A stretch of DNA of 42,709 bases from Oscillospiraceae bacterium. Lineage in GTDB: Bacteria > Bacillota > Clostridia > Oscillospirales > Ruminococcaceae. Both the position numbers and the translations under genes were made by a program. The stretch spans positions 1 to 42,709 of the forward strand of contig WRBI01000019.1 of the NCBI GenBank assembly GCA_009784625.1. The letters are read 5' to 3'. The notes under the pieces were generated by a model. The model was given only the letters and a program-made list of their open reading frames with translations. It was not told the DNA's origin and ran no database searches. This document shows, piece by piece, positions 31,825 through 40,347 of this stretch; within the stretch, counting starts at the first letter, position 1, and the number at the start of each line of letters is the position of its first letter.

Positions 31825-32046
31825 TTATACTTGGTTAATCACGTCGATGTATTTGATCTTTCCATTGTCTAAAATCCGGACGGCGGCCTCCAGATGATCG
31901 GCTATCTCCAAGCCATAGCCGCAGCCGCGCAGTTTACCGATCTTGGATATTTTGCGCATGTTGCTGGCTATTCCCTGCGCTTCTAAAAGTTTTTGGGCGC
32001 GGATTGCCCAGGTTATTGAGCTTAATACAATCGTTCCACCACTCAT
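31825..32046 (-). CDS. DUF3343 putative Se/S carrier protein
   Basis: A 73-residue protein of the DUF3343 family, proposed to carry sulfur or selenium. It keeps a conserved Cys within KLRGCGYGLEI (about residue 42). The ATG at 32046 follows GAGGTG by about six bases. It forms a short operon with the downstream desulfurase. Whether sulfur or selenium is handled is not decided by the sequence: no selD, selenocysteine gene or molybdenum hydroxylase is in the window. Confidence 0.85.
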   Translation of the reverse strand: MSGGTIVLSSITWAIRAQKLLEAQGIASNMRKISKIGKLRGCGYGLEIADHLEAAVRILDNGKIKYIDVINQV

Positions 32047-32257
32047 TCACGTCACCTCGCGTATAGTAAAGGCGCCAAAGCGCCGAAAGCTGTGTCATCC
32101 GCCCCCATCGGTGAACTGCCAAGCCAGCGTTGCATCCTCAACTTTGTGGAACGCAACATCTTTACCAACGCTTGCTCTACCACACAGGCGGTTAAATCTT
32201 TTCCAGTTTATGCAGCCGGCCGCGAATGGGTGAGCGGGACAGCAGCGAATAAAAAGG

Positions 32258-32286
32258 TTGACAGCCCGGCTTTTGGGGTGTAAAAT
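32258..32286 (+). promoter_or_regulatory. strong sigma-A promoter ahead of the mgtE leader
   Basis: A perfect TTGACA (32258-32263), 17-base spacer and TAAAAT (32281-32286). The -10 is the first word of the tandem repeat, and a dyad ATGTTCAC-TAAGAGC-GTGAACAT follows at once (32285-32307), in operator position. Confidence 0.75.
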
Positions 32287-32452
32287 GTTCACTAAGAGCG
32301 TGAACATTTACGGATTCTTACGGCCCGCCCTACGGCGATGGCCAATTTTACCATGACCGCGCATGGTAAAATGTTCACTAAGAGCGTGAACATTTACGGA
32401 TTCTTACGGCCCGCCCTGCGGCGATGGCCAATTTTACCGCAATCACGCATGG
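32281..32452. repeat. 2 x 86-bp tandem repeat with internal dyads
   Basis: Copies at 32281-32366 and 32367-32452 differ at only a few bases near the end. Each holds ATGTTCAC/GTGAACAT around seven bases. The copy junction holds an 11-bp perfect inverted repeat ATTTTACCATG (32345-32355) / CATGGTAAAAT (32362-32372). A third copy begins at 32453 but breaks off after TAA. It lies between the promoter and the M-box, so it is probably transcribed. Confidence 0.85.
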
Positions 32453-32462
32453 TAAGTATAAT
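32433..32462 (+). promoter_or_regulatory. possible second promoter next to the M-box
   Basis: A perfect TATAAT (32457-32462) with a weak -35 TTTACC (32433-32438) at 18 bases. A transcript from here would begin almost at the first base of the M-box. Confidence 0.5.
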
Positions 32463-32476
32463 ATTTTCGGATACTA

Positions 32477-32627
32477 CTTGTTAGGTGAGGCTCCTGAAAG
32501 AACACAGGCTGCTGCCCTAAAACGTCGAGAGACGCCAAAGGGTAGAACAGGCATGATCGGATTAAGGTCTGCTTAATGTAGCTGAGTTACCCTGCTCTAC
32601 GTCTTTCAGTGCTAAAGCTCATACGAG
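32477..32627 (+). promoter_or_regulatory. M-box (ykoK) magnesium riboswitch
   Basis: The conserved M-box blocks appear in order: GTTAGGTGAGGCTCCT (from 32480), GCTGCTGCCC, GAGACGCCAAAGGGT, TTAATGTAGCTG, and CAGTGCTAAAGCTC ATACGAG. P1 can be closed by CTTGT (32477-32481) with ACGAG (32623-32627). This RNA binds Mg2+ and, when magnesium is high, favours a terminator that stops mgtE expression. The next gene is mgtE, which confirms the call. Confidence 0.93.
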
Positions 32628-32704
32628 GGGTTATGTGGTTTTGTCTTGCGCAAACACCGGGTGTGGTGTGTTTTTTCGCCCCGTGTTGCCTTTACGCAAA
32701 AGCA

Positions 32705-32732
32705 AAAACGACCCCTTGCGGTCGTTTTTTTT
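32705..32732 (+). terminator. terminator of the M-box expression platform
   Basis: AAAACGACC (32705-32713), loop CCTTGC, GGTCGTTTT (32720-32728) and a run of eight U. A weaker hairpin ACACC/GGTGT with six U lies 50 bases earlier at 32654-32676 and could be a second stop. Confidence 0.88.
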
Positions 32733-32883
32733 CGTTGTCAAGCAATCAAATCCCGGCAATTCTCGCGGATAGCATTGCCTTTGGCCCGGCCGGATGCCCG
32801 CGCTTATTGCCATTGTATATCAAGCTTTTATTTAAATCCCCGGCCTGTTTGGGAGGAAATAATCAAAGCACAGGAGGTGCGAC

Positions 32884-34230
32884 ATGCTGTACGAGAAAAT
32901 TTGCAAATACCTGAAAAACAAAGAGATGGAACCACTCAAGACGCTGTTGGCCGGCGCGGAAGAACTCGAATTCTTACAAGCGTTCAACGACCTTTCAGAC
33001 GAAGAGCAGGTGATCGTCTTTCGCCTGCTTTCAAAGGACGCGGCACTTTCTGTTTTTGAACAGCTGGACACAGACCACCAGCACACCCTCTTGCGCTCGT
33101 TCACTGAGGACAGCGTAATCGAGTTTGTCAACGAAATGGCACCGGACGACCGGGTCAAGCTGCTTGACGAATTGCCGGCCGGGATAGCCAAAAAGCTGAT
33201 CGCCTCACTTTCTGAAAGCGAGCGGGAGGTCACAAACATCCTGCTCGGCTATAAACCGGAAACAGCCGGGCATATTATGACCACCGAGTACATCTCGCTC
33301 AAGCGGGATATGACCGCCCGGGAGGCCATCGAAAAAGTCCGCGCCCAAGCGGCAGAAAAAGAGACCGTCTATACCCTGTTCGTCACCGACTACGCCAAAA
33401 AACTGGAAGGTGTTGTCACGCTAAAAGAATTGCTGATTGCCGGCTGGGATGACCTCGTGGGCAATATCATGTCCAAGCGGGTGATCAAAGTATCCACCGG
33501 CACCGACCAGGAAGAGTCGGCCCGGCTGCTTCAAGAGCTGGACATGCTCGCTTTGCCGGTTGTGGACAACGAAGACCGGCTGGTCGGGATCGTGACCATC
33601 GACGACGCCATCGACATCCTGGAAGAAGAGGCCACCGAGGACATTTACGACCAAGCGGGTCTGGCCGAAGCCGGGCGAAGCGATGTGCTGGTTAACGGCA
33701 GCCTTTGGCAGATCTGGAGAGTTCGCCTGCCCATCCTCTTGATTACCCTTGTCTTTGCCCTCTTTTCTGGCGTGATCATCGACGAATTTGAACAAACACT
33801 TGAATCCATCGCGGTTGTCGCTATCTTTATCCCGCTGATCATGGGGATGAGCGGAAATGTCGGAACCCAATCCTCCACCGTTTTTGCTCGCGGGGTAGTG
33901 CTCGGTCACATTCAACTCAGCCGCTTCGTTACCCACTTTGTCAAAGAAATCGGCGTTGGGCTGAGCATCGGGGTGGTGCTTGGCATTTCTACCGGGGCGA
34001 TCGCCGCGCTCTGGCTGGGCATCCCACTCCTTGGGCTGGCGGTTGGGCTGGCTCTGGTGATCACGATGACCGTTGCCTCTCTGCTCGGGTTTTTAGTGCC
34101 GTATGTGCTGATCAAACTGAACGTCGACCAGGCGGCGGGTTCGGCCCCGATTATCACGTCCATCAAAGACATTCTCGGGTTGGCCATCTACTTTGTTATG
34201 GTCTCAAACCTGCTCGGACATTTACTTTAG
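32884..34230 (+). CDS. mgtE: magnesium transporter MgtE
   Basis: A 448-residue Mg2+ channel/transporter. The N domain (about 1-130) has MgtE-N helical repeats such as LSDEEQVIVFRLL and MAPDDRVKLLDELP. The CBS pair (about 130-255) includes GHIMTTEYISL and LVGIVTIDDAIDILEEEATEDIY. Five membrane helices follow, with the pore stretch IPLIMGMSGNVGTQSS and a conserved pore Asp in LNVDQAAGSAPIITSIKD. The ATG follows AGGAGGTG. Expression is under the M-box just upstream. Confidence 0.96.
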   Translation: MLYEKICKYLKNKEMEPLKTLLAGAEELEFLQAFNDLSDEEQVIVFRLLSKDAALSVFEQLDTDHQHTLLRSFTEDSVIEFVNEMAPDDRVKLLDELPAGIAKKLIASLSESEREVTNILLGYKPETAGHIMTTEYISLKRDMTAREAIEKVRAQAAEKETVYTLFVTDYAKKLEGVVTLKELLIAGWDDLVGNIMSKRVIKVSTGTDQEESARLLQELDMLALPVVDNEDRLVGIVTIDDAIDILEEEATEDIYDQAGLAEAGRSDVLVNGSLWQIWRVRLPILLITLVFALFSGVIIDEFEQTLESIAVVAIFIPLIMGMSGNVGTQSSTVFARGVVLGHIQLSRFVTHFVKEIGVGLSIGVVLGISTGAIAALWLGIPLLGLAVGLALVITMTVASLLGFLVPYVLIKLNVDQAAGSAPIITSIKDILGLAIYFVMVSNLLGHLL

Positions 34231-34245
34231 AACAGGAGGCATACT

Positions 34246-35037
34246 ATGAGCAACGCTGTATTCGCTTTTTTGCTGACACTTATGGCCGGCCTGGCTACCG
34301 GGTTAGGCGGGCTGGTCGCCCTGCTTTCAAATGCTGCCAACAAAAAATTTCTGGCCATCTGCCTGAGTTTTTCGGCCGGTGTAATGGTCTACATCTCGTT
34401 TGCCGAAATCTTGCTTGAGGCGATCGAAGCGCTTGAGGATGTGTTCGCAGCCGGATATTTAATCGCAACCGCCGCGTTCTTTGGCGGGATTATTCTGATC
34501 GCGCTGATCGACAAGTTTATCCCGCACGACGATGAAGAAGTTGTATTGGGGACAAAATCCGGTGATGAAAAAGAACTCAAACGCACCGGGATTATGTCGG
34601 CCGTTGCCATCTCAATCCACAACTTTCCCGAGGGGCTGGTCACGTTTATGGCGGCCATGTATGACCCGGCATTGGGTGTAGTGGTAGCCATCGCCATCGC
34701 CCTGCACAACATCCCGGAGGGGATCGCCATCTCCGCGCCCATCTACTACGCCACCGGCAGCAAGCGCAAAGCGCTGCTCGCTTCGATTGGCTCAGGGTTG
34801 ACCGAACCGCTGGGCGGGCTGGCCGGCTGGCTTCTGGTGCAGAATCTCTTTGGCGACGTCGAGGGCATTTTCGGGATCACCTTTGCGCTGGTCGGCGGCG
34901 TTATGGTCTTTGTGGCCATCCACCAGCTTCTGCCCGCCGCGCAGAAATACGGGGAACATCATCTGGTCATGAAGTGGTTTTTCGCCGGAATGGCAGTGAT
35001 GGCTGTCAGTTTGGTGGCCTTGGAATACGCGTTTTAA
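34246..35037 (+). CDS. zupT: ZIP-family metal transporter (ZupT)
   Basis: A 263-residue ZIP permease with about eight membrane helices and both metal-site motifs, SIHNFPEGLVTF and ALHNIPEGIAIS, as in ZupT, which imports zinc and other divalent metals. The ATG follows ACAGGAGG. It starts 15 bases after mgtE and shares its terminator, so it should also respond to the magnesium riboswitch. Confidence 0.94.
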   Translation: MSNAVFAFLLTLMAGLATGLGGLVALLSNAANKKFLAICLSFSAGVMVYISFAEILLEAIEALEDVFAAGYLIATAAFFGGIILIALIDKFIPHDDEEVVLGTKSGDEKELKRTGIMSAVAISIHNFPEGLVTFMAAMYDPALGVVVAIAIALHNIPEGIAISAPIYYATGSKRKALLASIGSGLTEPLGGLAGWLLVQNLFGDVEGIFGITFALVGGVMVFVAIHQLLPAAQKYGEHHLVMKWFFAGMAVMAVSLVALEYAF

Positions 35038-35078
35038 TAAGTATCCCCCGGCTTCAAACAAAGCCGGGGGTACTTATT
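35036..35078 (+). terminator. terminator of the mgtE-zupT operon
   Basis: AATAAGTATCCCCCGGCTT pairs with AAGCCGGGGGTACTTATT. The stem is very stable. The following 160 bases up to the next gene hold no gene. Confidence 0.85.
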
Positions 35079-35157
35079 CTTTGATGGCTACAAGGTTTTT
35101 GGGCCGTAGATGCAAGAACACTTGGATGTTAAATTGCGCTTACAGCATTTCTTCTCA

Positions 35158-35189
35158 GGCCCCGCAGCGATCCCTCTGTGCGGGGCTTT
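35158..35189 (+). terminator. second GC hairpin with short U-run
   Basis: GCCCCGCA (35159-35166) and TGCGGGGC (35179-35186) form a stem followed by TTT. It may back up the previous terminator. Its orientation does not suit the minus-strand regulator gene ending at 35242. Confidence 0.45.
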
Positions 35190-35241
35190 AGAACCCGGTC
35201 AGGCTGATCTAGCGTGAAATTTTCTAGAATCTGTTAACCTT

Positions 35242-38211
35242 TCATTGCATCAAGGTCAAATACCCCCGCAACTCCTCCTGCTCTAAAGTGTCCTTAACGG
35301 AAGAAAGTAACATAATTCCTTTTCGACAGTATACCTGAAATGGCTGGCTAATCTCTCTGGTCAATGGGCTATCCAAATATTGGCCTTTTTGTTCAAACGC
35401 TCGCCGCAGCCCAGCTCGGGCGTAACACACCAGCCCCTGCTCGTAATTGGACGATGCCTGCTCAGCGTGTTCAATTGCTCTGGAAAGAAACTGGATTGCT
35501 TCAGGGAAACTTTCGGCGGACAAAATTGCCAGATGCACACAAGACGCGACAATCCCTGTATAATCATATGCTTTGACCGCTATGCTTGCCGCGTGCTGTG
35601 CCATGTTCTGTGCTGTTTTGTAATCTTTCAAAAACATAGCAGACAGAGCGCTGTCAAGGTAGAGGGCATACAACCCTTCAATGGGGGGAATGCCGCCTAA
35701 CCCCTCAATTGCCCGGCTGAAAAATTCCCATGACTTTTCATATTCTTTTTGGCGAAGATAAGCCATTCCCTTTGCGTGCAATATCCCCGCTTTTATCAGC
35801 CTGCTTTCTTCAACTAAGTCCAGCGCGTTTTGCAGACAGTCTTCAGCTAACTCATATTCGCCGTCCAACAATAGCAGTCGCCCCCTCAGCCATTGCAGGA
35901 ACACCTTGGCGGAGTTCTGGACGCTGTTTTCCGAAAGTTTTTGACAGGCATCGGCCAAAGCACAGGATGTTTCGGTATAGATGCTCTGCCTGGAGTATTC
36001 AGTAAAGAAATGAACAAGCAAAAACATGGCTTTGTCGTTGCTAAAAGGAACCGCTTGTGTGGCCTTTTCAAGGGCTTCAACGCTGAAACCTGCCAGCAAA
36101 GTCATGGCCGCGTCCAGTGTTGCAATCTGAATGTGGAAATCTTTTGCGCAATCAGGCGGAGACGTCATCTGCTGTGTAACCGCAATAATCGTTTCTAATT
36201 CCAGACGATGCACGGACAATGATTGCCGCAGTTCCGACTCGGGTGTTTGAAGGAACGGCAGATTTCTGAAACATTTTGAGACAAACATAAATAGCCTATC
36301 CGACTGACAAACGAGTGCCGAAAGATGATCACCTGATTTAATGAGATGATATTCAAGCTGTGCGTACATTTCGGCAGTGGGCGGCATTGATTGCACGCGG
36401 ATCGCGTGTGCAATTTTTTCGTGAGTGGCCTGTCGTACCGGCGTTGTGTCTTCGATGTATATCAACCTGCGGGTATTCTCATAAATGATCTTTAACACAT
36501 CTTGACTGTCGCACAGCGCCTCACAGGCAAAGCCGTGATGCTTTAGCTCGTCACACGCTACCGCTAAATACTTTAGCTCAATCTCACAAACTGATTTCAA
36601 GATTCCGTACGGCGCCCCTTTAGGGAAAAAAGACAGCACTCGTAAAAGTGACCTTCCACAGGCACTCAGCCGTTCTACCCGCTTCTTTAGCAAGGTGCGT
36701 GAGCGCCATAGCAATGCGTCAACAACGGTTTCACTTATGTGTGGGTAAAGGATAGAGTTTACCATAGAAAGGTTGCCGATCGTTTCCTCCATGATGCTCC
36801 CGGTAGTCAGTCGGGCAGTTTCACTTCCATATTGCTCTTGAACCAACATGTAGACATCGTCATATGTAAGGGAGGGTATTAGTTCTAAACGAAGCAGCCG
36901 ATCGTCAACTGCTGAGCGCAGGTAATCTTCCATATACTCCGGCACAAAGCTTTGCCCCACTGTGACCAACATAAGTTGACCGGCATGAAACCGCCGCGCC
37001 ACAGCATCCAGCAGCGCGGCGCCGGGCGTATCCATCCACTGGACATTTTCGATGACAATGATCATTTTTTGCTGGCGAAGTGCAAGGTGAAGTATGTACA
37101 AGAAATCGCTGGAAATATCTTCTGAATGATCGCACTCACCTACATTGGCAGCATACCCCGCGAGTGACGGAAAGGACTTGGAAAGCCTTGCGATAATTTG
37201 GTCGGACAACTGATTGCCGCTTTCTTTAGTACACTGCACAACATCCATTATAATGGATTGCCACGCATGATATGGCCGCCCGGTGCTGCTTTCAAAGCAT
37301 GTTCCCCGAAAAATGCGCGTCTTCTTAAAGCGAACATTGCCAATGACCCCTTCTAACAGGAAAGTCTTCCCTGACCCCGCTTCTCCAGAAAGATGTAAAT
37401 GTGTCCGCACCACACCGCTGCCCTTTTCAAACTGAAGGAACACATTGTGTAAAGAATCATGTAATCGTGCCCACGGCGGGAACAGCGCGCCCAATTTTTT
37501 GGTATCTTGCGCCGCAACATTCCATTCATTGAGTATTTCGTAGTACAACTGGGTTGTTTCGGACAGCGGGTTAATGCCCAATTCTTCATCCAGGTACATT
37601 TTTAGTCTGCTATAAACCTCTGCTGCCTTCTGATACATCGACCCGGTCCGATAAAGCTCCATTAGGTAAGTGCTCATTTTCTCATCAGACGGCTCTTTGC
37701 GCAAGTACTCAATGGCAAAGTGCGCCGCACGCGCAATTGCTCCTTTTTCAGATGCGCCTAAAACCAGCTGGGAACAATAATTTAAGTATTGTTCCCGAAT
37801 TTTTTCGCGTGTTTGCTCAACCCAACGATCAAAACAGTCGGCCCCTTTGATGTAAAACCCGCCCAAAAATTGTCCTCGATATGCGTCAAAGTCTCCTTGT
37901 TCCATGAACCGGATGTAATCACAGTCGATAACTATGCCTTGATTTAACAATACCGTTGTCTTTTGCGGCGTTAGTAAAACGTTGGCATTCATAGATTTTT
38001 TGAGAATATACATTGCGTTGCGCAGGTTTTTGTGGCCGGCATCAAAGTCGCAATCTTCCCAGATGAGATCAACAAGCTCTTTGCGGCTGGCCGATCGGTT
38101 ACAGATCATATAGTATAAAAGCGCCTCCGACCGGCGCAAAGGAAGTGTAACCTCCACGCCTTCAACACGAATGCTGGGGGTCTGCAATAAGTTGACTTCA
38201 ACTTTAAGCAT
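35242..38211 (-). CDS. AfsR/SARP-like regulator (winged helix, BTAD, AAA, TPR)
   Basis: A 989-residue transcription activator. Residues 1-95 are an OmpR-like winged helix (LPLRRSEALLYYMI, KNLRNAMYILKK). Residues 95-235 are a bacterial transcriptional activation domain. From about 250 comes a STAND/AAA ATPase with Walker A GEAGSGKT (276-283) and Walker B MIIVIENVQWMD (383-394). The C-terminal third (about 690-985) has TPR-like helical repeats such as YELAEDCLQNALDLVEES and YEKSWEFFSRAIEGLGG. Such proteins probably bind an effector through ATPase and TPR parts and switch on nearby genes. It starts 12 bases after the urocanate hydratase stop on the same strand, so it is probably co-transcribed with what it controls. 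Confidence 0.87.
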   Translation of the reverse strand: MLKVEVNLLQTPSIRVEGVEVTLPLRRSEALLYYMICNRSASRKELVDLIWEDCDFDAGHKNLRNAMYILKKSMNANVLLTPQKTTVLLNQGIVIDCDYIRFMEQGDFDAYRGQFLGGFYIKGADCFDRWVEQTREKIREQYLNYCSQLVLGASEKGAIARAAHFAIEYLRKEPSDEKMSTYLMELYRTGSMYQKAAEVYSRLKMYLDEELGINPLSETTQLYYEILNEWNVAAQDTKKLGALFPPWARLHDSLHNVFLQFEKGSGVVRTHLHLSGEAGSGKTFLLEGVIGNVRFKKTRIFRGTCFESSTGRPYHAWQSIIMDVVQCTKESGNQLSDQIIARLSKSFPSLAGYAANVGECDHSEDISSDFLYILHLALRQQKMIIVIENVQWMDTPGAALLDAVARRFHAGQLMLVTVGQSFVPEYMEDYLRSAVDDRLLRLELIPSLTYDDVYMLVQEQYGSETARLTTGSIMEETIGNLSMVNSILYPHISETVVDALLWRSRTLLKKRVERLSACGRSLLRVLSFFPKGAPYGILKSVCEIELKYLAVACDELKHHGFACEALCDSQDVLKIIYENTRRLIYIEDTTPVRQATHEKIAHAIRVQSMPPTAEMYAQLEYHLIKSGDHLSALVCQSDRLFMFVSKCFRNLPFLQTPESELRQSLSVHRLELETIIAVTQQMTSPPDCAKDFHIQIATLDAAMTLLAGFSVEALEKATQAVPFSNDKAMFLLVHFFTEYSRQSIYTETSCALADACQKLSENSVQNSAKVFLQWLRGRLLLLDGEYELAEDCLQNALDLVEESRLIKAGILHAKGMAYLRQKEYEKSWEFFSRAIEGLGGIPPIEGLYALYLDSALSAMFLKDYKTAQNMAQHAASIAVKAYDYTGIVASCVHLAILSAESFPEAIQFLSRAIEHAEQASSNYEQGLVCYARAGLRRAFEQKGQYLDSPLTREISQPFQVYCRKGIMLLSSVKDTLEQEELRGYLTLMQ

Positions 38212-38223
38212 ATTTCCACTGCC

Positions 38224-40242
38224 CTATAGCAATGCCTGGCTGATTGTTTTGTCAACCAGGCCGATATCCGGGATTACAGGCAAGGTGATATGCCCTCTGG
38301 CTGCGCTATCCCGGTTATATTTGGCACAGACTTCAATGGCGTTTTCGTTACGGGCCCAGCCCCTTCTCGCTACTCCGCCCATTACATCCCATTGCAATGC
38401 ACTTTCTACTATACGCGCCACCCGGTCGGAACCGTCTAAAACCATGCCAAAACCTCCGTTTACCGCCTTGCCAATCCCCACTCCTCCACCATTGTGCAGC
38501 GAAACCAGGCTCATGCCGCGCGCACAATTTCCCGCAAAACACTGAACAGACATATCGGCCATAATGTTTGAGCCGTCCTTAATATTCGAAGTTTCACGAA
38601 AGGGAGAGTCGGTACCGGATAGGTCAACGTGATTGCGCCCCACCAAAATTGGCCCCTTAACCTTTCGGGCGCGAACCATTTCGTTGAATTCCAGGGTGAT
38701 CTTTGTGCGGTTATGTGCATCCAAGTAAAGCACACGTGCTTGTGTACCAACCACCAGCTTGTACTTCTGTGCATTTTTAAACCACAGCCAATTGTCATGA
38801 TCCTGCATCTGCAAGTTTGAGTCGATACACTCCATTACCGCCTGGTCCGTTTTGTCTAAATCTCCCGGGTCACCACTTAGACAAACCCACCGGAACGAGC
38901 CATATCCACTGTCAAACAGATGTGATCCAATGATATCTTCAATGTAGCTGGGGTAAATGAATCCGTCTTTGGCGTTTATGCCATTTTTGGATATCTCTTT
39001 TATGCCGGAATCGTATATTGCTTTCAGAAAAGAATTGCCGTAATCAAAGAAGTATGTACCGCGGTCATATAGCTTTTTTATGAGCTTGTAGTGGGTCATT
39101 AATGAAGCATCGACCAAGTGACGGAACTCAGCCGGTTTTTTTATGAGCATTTTGTCGCGTTGCTGAGTGGTGAGGCCTTGTGGGCAATACCCACCGGCAT
39201 AGGCTTCATGGCAGGAGGTTTGGTCGGTAAGAATGGGGATATGAATATCGTGATCGACAGCATACTGCAAAAGGTCAATGATATTGCCGTGATACGCAAT
39301 CGAAATGGGCATACGTTTATACGCGTACTCATGGGCAATCGAGAACACCTTGTCAAGATCATCGGAATACAGGGATAACCACCCTTTGTCAATGTACCCC
39401 TGTATCCGCCCAAAGTCCACTTCAGCGATCACGCCTACGCCACCTGCGATTTCCATCGCTTTCGGCTGTGCGCCGCCCATGCTGCCCAATCCGCTGCTTA
39501 CCAGCAGCACGCCGGCCAGATTTTCCCCTTGCGGTATGCCTAACTGCATTCGCCCCGCATACAGAAAGGTGATGAACGTTTCGTGTACAATACCCTGCGG
39601 CCCCACGTTCATCCATCCGCCAGCCGTCATTTGGCCGTAATTGGCCACCCCCATCTCTGCGGCGATTTCCCAATCTTCGGGATTGTCAAACATGCCCACC
39701 ATCATGGCGTTGGTTATGATTACCCGCGGGGCTTCGGGCTTGCTGGGAAAAAGCCCTAAAGGGTGCCCTGACTCTATAACGAGCGTTTGGTCTTGGGTGA
39801 GCACCTCCAAGTACTTTTTAACCAGAATATATTGCATCCAGTTTTGAAATACACTTCCGGTTTCGCCGTAGGTTACCAACTCATATGGGTAAAGCGCGAT
39901 ATCAAAGTCCAGATTGTTATCGATCATTACTTGAAAGGCACGGCCCTCTACACAGGCACCTTGATACTCACTGATCGGTTTTCCGCGAATCCAGCCATCT
40001 GGACGGAAACGGTATCCGTATATCCGCCCAAATGTTTTGAGCTCATCCAATAACTCCGGAGCAAGCGTCTCGTGCAAACTCTTGGGAATATATCTCAGCG
40101 CGTTCATAAGTGCGATTTTTACCTGGCTCTTTGTCAGCCTAAAGCCCCTTGAGGGCGCGCGGCGTATTCCCTCAACAAATTTTGGATAGGGTGGCAAGGT
40201 GCTGTCTAACTTTATTTCCATATCATTTTTACTGTACAACAT
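38224..40242 (-). CDS. hutU: urocanate hydratase
   Basis: A 672-residue NAD-dependent hydratase of the HutU family, which adds water to urocanate to give 4-imidazolone-5-propionate in histidine breakdown. Family motifs are GRIYGYRFRP, MTAGGWMNVGPQGIVHETF, VSSGLGSMGGAQPKA, TDQTSCHEAYAGGYCPQG, GPILVGRNHVDLSGTDSPFRET, and HNGGGVGIG. Length agrees with the roughly 670-residue subgroup of Firmicutes and Bacteroidetes. The ATG at 40242 follows GGAG; the longer reading adds an atypical leader. No hutH, hutI or formimidoylglutamase is in the window. Action on a urocanate relative, such as thiourocanate, cannot be excluded. Confidence 0.88.
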   Translation of the reverse strand: MLYSKNDMEIKLDSTLPPYPKFVEGIRRAPSRGFRLTKSQVKIALMNALRYIPKSLHETLAPELLDELKTFGRIYGYRFRPDGWIRGKPISEYQGACVEGRAFQVMIDNNLDFDIALYPYELVTYGETGSVFQNWMQYILVKKYLEVLTQDQTLVIESGHPLGLFPSKPEAPRVIITNAMMVGMFDNPEDWEIAAEMGVANYGQMTAGGWMNVGPQGIVHETFITFLYAGRMQLGIPQGENLAGVLLVSSGLGSMGGAQPKAMEIAGGVGVIAEVDFGRIQGYIDKGWLSLYSDDLDKVFSIAHEYAYKRMPISIAYHGNIIDLLQYAVDHDIHIPILTDQTSCHEAYAGGYCPQGLTTQQRDKMLIKKPAEFRHLVDASLMTHYKLIKKLYDRGTYFFDYGNSFLKAIYDSGIKEISKNGINAKDGFIYPSYIEDIIGSHLFDSGYGSFRWVCLSGDPGDLDKTDQAVMECIDSNLQMQDHDNWLWFKNAQKYKLVVGTQARVLYLDAHNRTKITLEFNEMVRARKVKGPILVGRNHVDLSGTDSPFRETSNIKDGSNIMADMSVQCFAGNCARGMSLVSLHNGGGVGIGKAVNGGFGMVLDGSDRVARIVESALQWDVMGGVARRGWARNENAIEVCAKYNRDSAARGHITLPVIPDIGLVDKTISQALL

Positions 40243-40347
40243 GAGACTCCGCCCCTTAACACAAATCAGTTTTACATGACTTAGACTTGTATTGACACAG
40301 TCATCTAATAAATATTCCGAACACATCCTAACCCTTATGTTGAAAGC

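Noticed and set aside
31943-32283. Plus-strand frames overlapping DUF3343 and the gap after it
   Set aside because: Overlap a supported gene, lack a ribosome site and run into promoter and repeat sequence.
32281-32452. CRISPR array
   Set aside because: Only two near-identical 86-bp units with no variable spacers and no cas genes nearby.
35158-35189. Terminator of the SARP-like regulator gene
   Set aside because: The U-run is on the plus strand, the wrong orientation for the minus-strand regulator.
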